Origin: Bidens hawaiensis
Taxonomy: Eukaryota > Streptophyta > Magnoliopsida > Asterales > Asteraceae
Length of the DNA: 64,000 nucleotides
Assembly: GCA_021521415.1 (NCBI GenBank)
Contig: JAIQDT010009081.1
Span: 1 to 64,000, forward strand
Reading direction: 5' to 3'
Every line of letters begins with the position of its first letter. The stretch's first letter is position 1. Shown here piece by piece: positions 58,390 through 64,000 of the stretch. The notes under the pieces are model-generated. The model saw only the letters and a program-made list of their open reading frames with translations, searched no databases and was not told where the DNA came from. Both the position numbers and the translations under genes were made by a program.

Positions 58390-61300
58390 ATGTCTCTCCG
58401 TTTCAACAAGCGCCGTTCTTCCGGATCCTCCAGTCGGAAGTTAATCGCTCAGATCACCAAACAACTAGCCGCGGTCCTTCCCGGCATGATGAGCCAAATT
58501 CAACATAATCTTTCTGCTAATAACGCCTCTGCTTCAAGCGAGCCTAAAGCATCTCAATGTTCATTTAAGACTTTCACCAGCACAAAACCCCCAGAGTTTG
58601 ACGGGACTGAAGGTGCCACTGCCCTACTTCAGTGGTACGATCAAATGGAGAGCAAATTCCTCCACATTGAGTGTCCCGATGACAAGCGAACCCGCTTTGC
58701 TACAAGTGTCTTTGCAAAAGGGGCACTTACCTGGTGGGTGAAGGAAAAGACAACCCGTGGTGCCGAAGTTTCTATGGCTATGCCATGGGACGAATTGAAA
58801 GAACTAATGACCAAGAAGTTCTGCCCTCCGAGTGAGCTTATGAACTTGGAAGCTGAGTATTGGAACCTCAAACAAGAGAGTGGTGAGCACGCAGCTTACA
58901 CTTCTCGTTTCAATGAACTCAGTGTGCTGGTACCTCACTTTGTTACCCCAACTTCGCGTGCCATTGATAAGTACATTAAGGGACTACCGACACAAATCCA
59001 AGATAGTGTTTTGAGTAGTGCTCCCAAATAACTTGGTGACGCGATCAATCTTGCTTCAACTTTAACTGATAATCATGTTAAAGTCCGGACTTTGACGTGG
59101 AAGGATTCAAAGAAACCCACTGATAAACCCTTTACCGAGTCCAAAGAATCGAAACCCAAGTCATCCAAACCTGCTTTCTTCTCACACCACCATAGCAAGA
59201 AGCGTAAGAACTATGCACTAACTCACCAAACCGCACCTTAACCTCAAACTAACCTTGCATCACCACCCAAGAAACTCTACAACGGACCCTGATATGGTGA
59301 AAACAGTCAATTAAATATTAACTAAATTAAACAAGTAGTAAAAACTAGACTTAAGACTCAACTACACAAAACACCGACAAGTGAACCGGTCAATTGTACT
59401 AAAGCTAAGTAAGTCCGGAATATCAAACCCACAGGGCTCTATAAATTATGTTAATTAACCAATTAGACTCGACTTACGACACGACTATTTATTATTAATG
59501 CTTAAAGGGGGTTTTTAAACTAAGATTAAACTAAGAAAGCAAATAAACAAGTAAACTAGAAAACAAGTAATTAATCACAAGATCGATACCAATCAGATAA
59601 GGAATCTACCTACGTAAAAATCCCATGCATCAACAATCATCAAGCAATGGACAAATAACATGATATGGAAACTGATTTCTAAATATATTCATCTAACAAA
59701 CCCTAAAGAACCCTTGATCGCATCAAGTAAAATCCTAAAGAATAATTATTAGATTATTAAGCGATCAGTTATATTGATTTCCTTACAGTTATCAATTAGG
59801 GTTAATTAATAGTATCTAAAGCAAGCAATCTTACGAAACACTAAACCCTAGATAACTTGATAAGCTAAACACGACATCATGAACAAGGATCAATACAATA
59901 AGCAAGAATATTGTCACTAATCTATCCTAGCATGTGATTGACCAAGATACATGAACAACTCCTAACCTTACAGCTATTGGAATTTAAGAGTACATTTAAA
60001 ACCCTAACCAACTATCAACTAGCTTCTATGATCTAATAGGTCTATTCAACCATAATAATCAAAACACCAAGTAATGATTAAACATAAACCCTAAATCTAA
60101 AGAACAAAATTAAGAGATATAAGATCTATGTGAAGCAATAGTTAATAATCAACCAAGATAATAAACATTCATATGCATCATGATAGCAAAATCAAGTCTT
60201 TTACTATTAAAATAACAAAACCGTAATCAAACAATTGTCCAAAGCAAGAATCAAATAAACACATGTTCATCAAACCTAGGTAGACATGAAGTCTAGCCTA
60301 GAATCATTATTAAAAACAATCTTAAACAAGTATTGAAAACAAAGAGGAAAGACATGACAAATAATGAACAAGGAACGAAAGTTAGAGCGATAAAACCCTT
60401 TGCAATTGATCCTTGAACACCCTTATGAAAGAACTCTCGATCCTCCTTGATTCCTAGCTTCAAAACACCTTCAAAACCTTAGTTTATCTCTCGAAATCGG
60501 CTGCCAATAGTTGTTAATTCGTTTAGGTTTATAACCCTCTTTATATATAAACGAGCTGGGCCTTAAATTGCAAACTATTGATGATCAGGATGCCTAGGTG
60601 CCCCTCGACCGGCCTAGCCTTCCCCGTCGCGCGGCGCGGCGCCCTCTAGGAGGATATTTTTCTTTTTTTTTATTTTATTAAAAATCTTGTAAAATCTTGA
60701 TAAATCTTCTTTCTTGAACTCCAAGTAACGCTTAGAACCTTCTTTTCCTTGACTTTCAAACCACCATCTACATGCAAACAAATCAAAACACTAAGTGGAA
60801 TAATCATGTAATCATTAATAAGCAAAACGAACTTAAACTTCTTATGAGATGATAAAAAGAATTAGATTTAACGTTCAAGACACCAAACAATATAAAACAT
60901 GATAACTATAAATAACTTGACTCAAAACCTTAAATAATAAAAGACTAACAAAACACGAACTAAACCAAACTCAAAACATTAAATAAACATAACTTTACAA
61001 GGGATTCGAGATGTATAAATAGACGTATATCAGACCCCATCCGTATTGCAACTTTTGCCGACGTCATCACCCCGCCAATGCTGCTTGCCACCAATGCACC
61101 CGTTGCAACCGTTTTGGGCACCTTAGCACCGCTTGTCGTGAGACTGCTATTGTACCAACTGCTCCTCAGCGGTTTGCGCAACCCAACCCTCGCCCTACAC
61201 CGTATGCTCAACCCATTAACCAAATGCGAGCTTGCTATAATTGTGGTGACCCTAACCACTTTCGCAATGCGTGTCCACGACTTGCACATGTGAATACTCT

Positions 61301-61415
61301 GCAGATTGCTCCAGCTCCACTGTACCAGGTGCAGACATATCAAACCCAGCAAGCTTATTAGCCACAAGTTCCACCGGTGTTGGCTAACCAAGCTCAAGTT
61401 CAGCCGCATCAAGCC
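58390..61415 (+). pseudogene. Ty3/gypsy Gag, interrupted by a solo LTR and cut off by another element
   Basis: Starts at ATG 58390 (basic N-terminus). The retrotransposon gag domain covers 58570-59030 (PPEFDGTEGATALLQWYDQM, GALTWWV, WDELKELMTKKF). TAA stops occur at 59029-59031 and 59239-59241. At 59289 the frame is interrupted by a 1743-bp solo LTR and resumes at 61038 in the same frame. It continues with a cysteine/histidine motif (CNFCRRHHP...CHQC) and a CCHC knuckle, CYNCGDPNHFRNAC (61233-61274), with a TAG at 61359-61361. At 61416 another LTR begins, so pol lies beyond the window or is lost. Gag would form the particle and bind the RNA. The initiator-Met PBS and this gag type fit a chromovirus-like element (inference). 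Confidence 0.87.
59290..61032 (-). mobile_element. Athila-like solo LTR inserted in gag
   Basis: 1743 bp, TGATATGGTG...GTATATCA, with perfect duplication GACCC (59285-59289, 61033-61037). It is the reverse complement of the LTR at 49794-51544, with many small differences. It has no interior, so LTR-LTR recombination is the likely origin. Confidence 0.92.
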
Positions 61416-63237
61416 TGTAACACCGCATCTTTTACCCTATAAATTTAAGCCTAAATATACTAACTTAGAAAGTATAAGGACAAAAAATGAACATTCTTAA
61501 AACTTCACCCATCGCGATACGCTACGGGGCAAAGATAAACCCATCGCGTAGCGCTATGGCCTTGCACACAAACCCAGAAATGGGTAGCATAGCGATACGC
61601 TACAGCTCAATCATAACGGTCATCGCGTATTGCGATGACCCTGATAAGTAACTGGACACGTGTCCAATAACGTGTCAACACGTGGCACGATATGACAGGC
61701 CACGTGTCACGAGCAGATAAGGCGGTGTCTTTTTGCGGCATCGCGATACGCCACGGGTCACCCGGAACCCATCGCGTATCGCGATGGGATCCAAAAACGG
61801 CTATAAAAGGGGAGGACGGGTATGAGCTCCATTAATCCCAAACTCACCTTAATTTTCACACACATAGCCTAGGGAAGCGTGCCCAATAGTCGTGACAAGC
61901 CGACGTGCCATTTTCTCTTGATTTGTGCAAGGATCGAAGTTATAATCAAGCTAGCAATCGTATAATCGAGTAGATCAAGATCCTGTCTTTTTCTTATTAT
62001 TAATTTAAGTATCCAATCTAAGGTAGGAGTTATTTTTAAGTTATTTAAGTTATAGCTTAGACGATCAATCAAGGCTATGGCCTTTAACCTTGAAAGGTTT
62101 CATAAACATTTTATAAACATTCATAAACGAGTTTTCATAAACATTACTTCATAACTAAGTAATGTCAAACAAAGATATATTTTGACGGGCATGTAGTAAC
62201 TGTAAGGGTGATATCATTAGTAGTAAGTTTCATGCCTAAGGAAAAGTAATTTGTATAAATCCCAATCAACCGAGGGACCCGTTTACTTACCTGGAGAAAC
62301 TTACCAACGTGTTATAACCTATAAGCCAAAGCATGCTACATCAAACGTCACATGAAAACTAAGTGTTTTCATTCACAATCAAAGATAAACGATTTCAAGG
62401 TTAAGCTTAGCAATCATAGCTTAATCAAAACATCATTCAAGTATTTATACGAACCTATTATGTATAGGTTAAATATCATTCACAATCAATCAATCAGTCA
62501 AGGTTTCCAACACCGACGGTACAGGTGAATACGTTAACCTTTTTAATCAATCAAAACATATTTATACTCGATAAGATAAACGAGTGTTTGTCTTAACGAG
62601 TCAGTCAATATTTACATGAGATTATGTGATCTCTAAAACATTATAATACAAGATAGAAAATAAAAGCAACTCAGACCGAATACACATGTGTCTGAATCCA
62701 AACATAACCGTTCAGCCTAATCATTCAAAGGCTACGTGGCCGCGGGCTAATGGTCATAACTAGCTTCCCATCAAGGGCTACGTGGCTCGAAAATAATTGT
62801 GTGCGTATGGCAGTGGTACATAGACCAAAAGTAGAAATGCTTCTGCTGAGCTTGTAGAGAAAACTATACTTGTATTGTAATGTCATTCAAATGTTTTATT
62901 GAGTCATACGTGTTCACCAGCATATAGCTGACATATTTTTCCAACCCATTGCAGGTAATGAAGCATAAGTAGCATTAACAAGGATTGGAGTCTTAATGAA
63001 GATAGCAGCGCGTACAAGATGGCTCCGTTTTTTATAACTAAAAATCCTTGTAATATGAAACGTATCTTTTGTAAACTAATACTCGGGTATTTAATTCCCG
63101 AGTAAATTTTCAATGTAAATTAATATTATATTCAAACCTAACGTCTTCCGCTAAAATTAACCCATAAACTCTTATATATTTACAAAACAAGTACCAACTT
63201 GTGGTCACACGCCTAGGCCCTAAGTCGGGGTGTGACA
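61416..63237 (+). repeat. 5' LTR of a further LTR element
   Basis: Starts TGTAACACCGC inside the gag of the previous element and ends GGGGTGTGACA. A 3-base spacer and the PBS TGGTATCAGAGCC (63241-63253) follow. TATAAAA is at 61802-61808, preceded by an inverted motif CCATCGCG...CGCGATGG (61769-61787). GCGATACGC motifs recur upstream. Related to the solo LTR at 40918-42935. The element continues beyond the window. Confidence 0.85.
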
Positions 63238-64000
63238 AGTTGGTATCAGAGCCATCGGTTTCAGCGAATTAGGTATTTAAACATTAGTACCTAGGCTTTA
63301 ACCTTAAAATTATTATCATTATATTCTTAGGGATAAGATAAGATTGGTAAACTTCCTATCCCTAATCTAACTACGTGTAGATGTCTTATATTAATTACCT
63401 TGGTCATAGACACTGAGTAGCAATCCGATCAAAACCGACAATCAACTACGAACCATCCGACATGGAGAGTAGCAATAGTTATTATACAAGCTTTTTCAAT
63501 CACAGTCAACCAATCATTCCAATGTTACCATATGGGAGCCAGACCATATGGGAGCCAACCCGTGTATCTCCGAGGAAGTCAACAATGCCCAATCGAAATT
63601 TCCGATAATACTGCCGACCACAATCCTCAGTACTACCCATCCGACATTCCCACGTACCATCCTTCCGAGGAACAGGAAGTACAGAGTAAGATCAAACAAG
63701 AAACTGAATCAGAGTCATTGAGCTGGATGAATTGTCATTCTGATCAAGGGAGATGGCAATTTGGATCACCACCAGTAGGTTATCAATACCAAATTCCACC
63801 TACCACTGCAGAACCAAGTCGTAAGCCAAAGATAAGGGTCATCTTACCATACAAAAAGAGATTAGTTCAATCATCAATCAAGAATCCTTTTGAATCGGAG
63901 AAAGAACCCGAGGAAGAGGAGGATCTGATATGAGCTTTGTATCTTTAAAATTTGAGCCTTTACTTGCTAAACCTCGATATAAGCTTAAGAACTCGTATTA
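63238..64000 (+). mobile_element. Start of the internal region of the last LTR element
   Basis: PBS at 63241-63253, then a leader. ATG at 63462 opens a short frame. A 16-bp tandem duplication (63528-63543 / 63544-63559, unit CCATATGGGAGCCAGA) shifts the frame. The downstream frame (63545-63933) encodes a polar, Gln/Pro/Glu-rich stretch with a basic patch (PKIRVILPYKKRLV), ending in an acidic tail and stop. It sits where gag should begin, but no gag domain is recognisable, so the product is unknown. Confidence 0.55.

Overview
This is a gene-poor, transposon-dense piece of a plant nuclear genome. The protein-coding genes (a PPR-DYW protein, a group III calcium-dependent protein kinase, an S1-type self-incompatibility homologue, a USP12/13-type deubiquitinase relic) and the retroelement families are those of a eudicot. 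The overall feel is Asteraceae-like, but that family assignment is inference from memory and not proven here. No bacterial, organellar or CRISPR features were found.

Layout. 1-1087: AT-rich flank. 1093-8911: a complete Ty3/gypsy-type LTR retrotransposon in minus orientation, with 5-bp target duplication CGCAA, near-identical LTRs, PBS and polypurine tract. It has lost gag, protease, RT and the start of integrase. It carries on the opposite strand a spliced seven-exon gene with its own TATA box, encoding a putative gypsy-type transposase-domain protein. 9577-14880: an inverted-repeat (foldback-like) repeat family, one arm of which was hit by a 5'-truncated L1-type LINE (10300-13924). 15700-16547: intron-containing pseudogene of a UBP12/UBP13 ubiquitin protease. 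18268-20204: a PIF/Harbinger-type element with only a decayed Myb-like ORF1.

21338-28300 is the genic island: a two-exon PPR-DYW gene on plus and, convergent to it, an eight-exon CDPK on minus with a 5'UTR intron full of tandem repeats and a hAT-type MITE in a coding intron. 28300-36800 is mostly anonymous AT-rich DNA with a hAT MITE (29778-30354), a SINE-like insertion (32223-32557) and microsatellites. 36813-39953: an S1/SPH gene cut in two by a 2.7-kb solo LTR; its frame is intact once the LTR and one target duplication are ignored.

40645-64000 is a stack of nested LTR elements. A 3.2-kb LTR family occurs twice, in opposite orientations. One copy (40645-43238) is broken by a 2.0-kb solo LTR and a coding-free LARD-like element (43239-52153), which itself contains an Athila-like element (48036-51544). 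The other copy (52486-55687) contains a hAT MITE and a Cassandra-type TRIM with 5S rRNA-like sequence. It is followed by a Ty3/gypsy element (55700-61415) whose gag is interrupted by an Athila-like solo LTR and then by a further LTR element running off the window.

The relative order of insertions can be read from the target duplications and from empty-site paralogues inside the window. The cellular genes do not form a pathway together.
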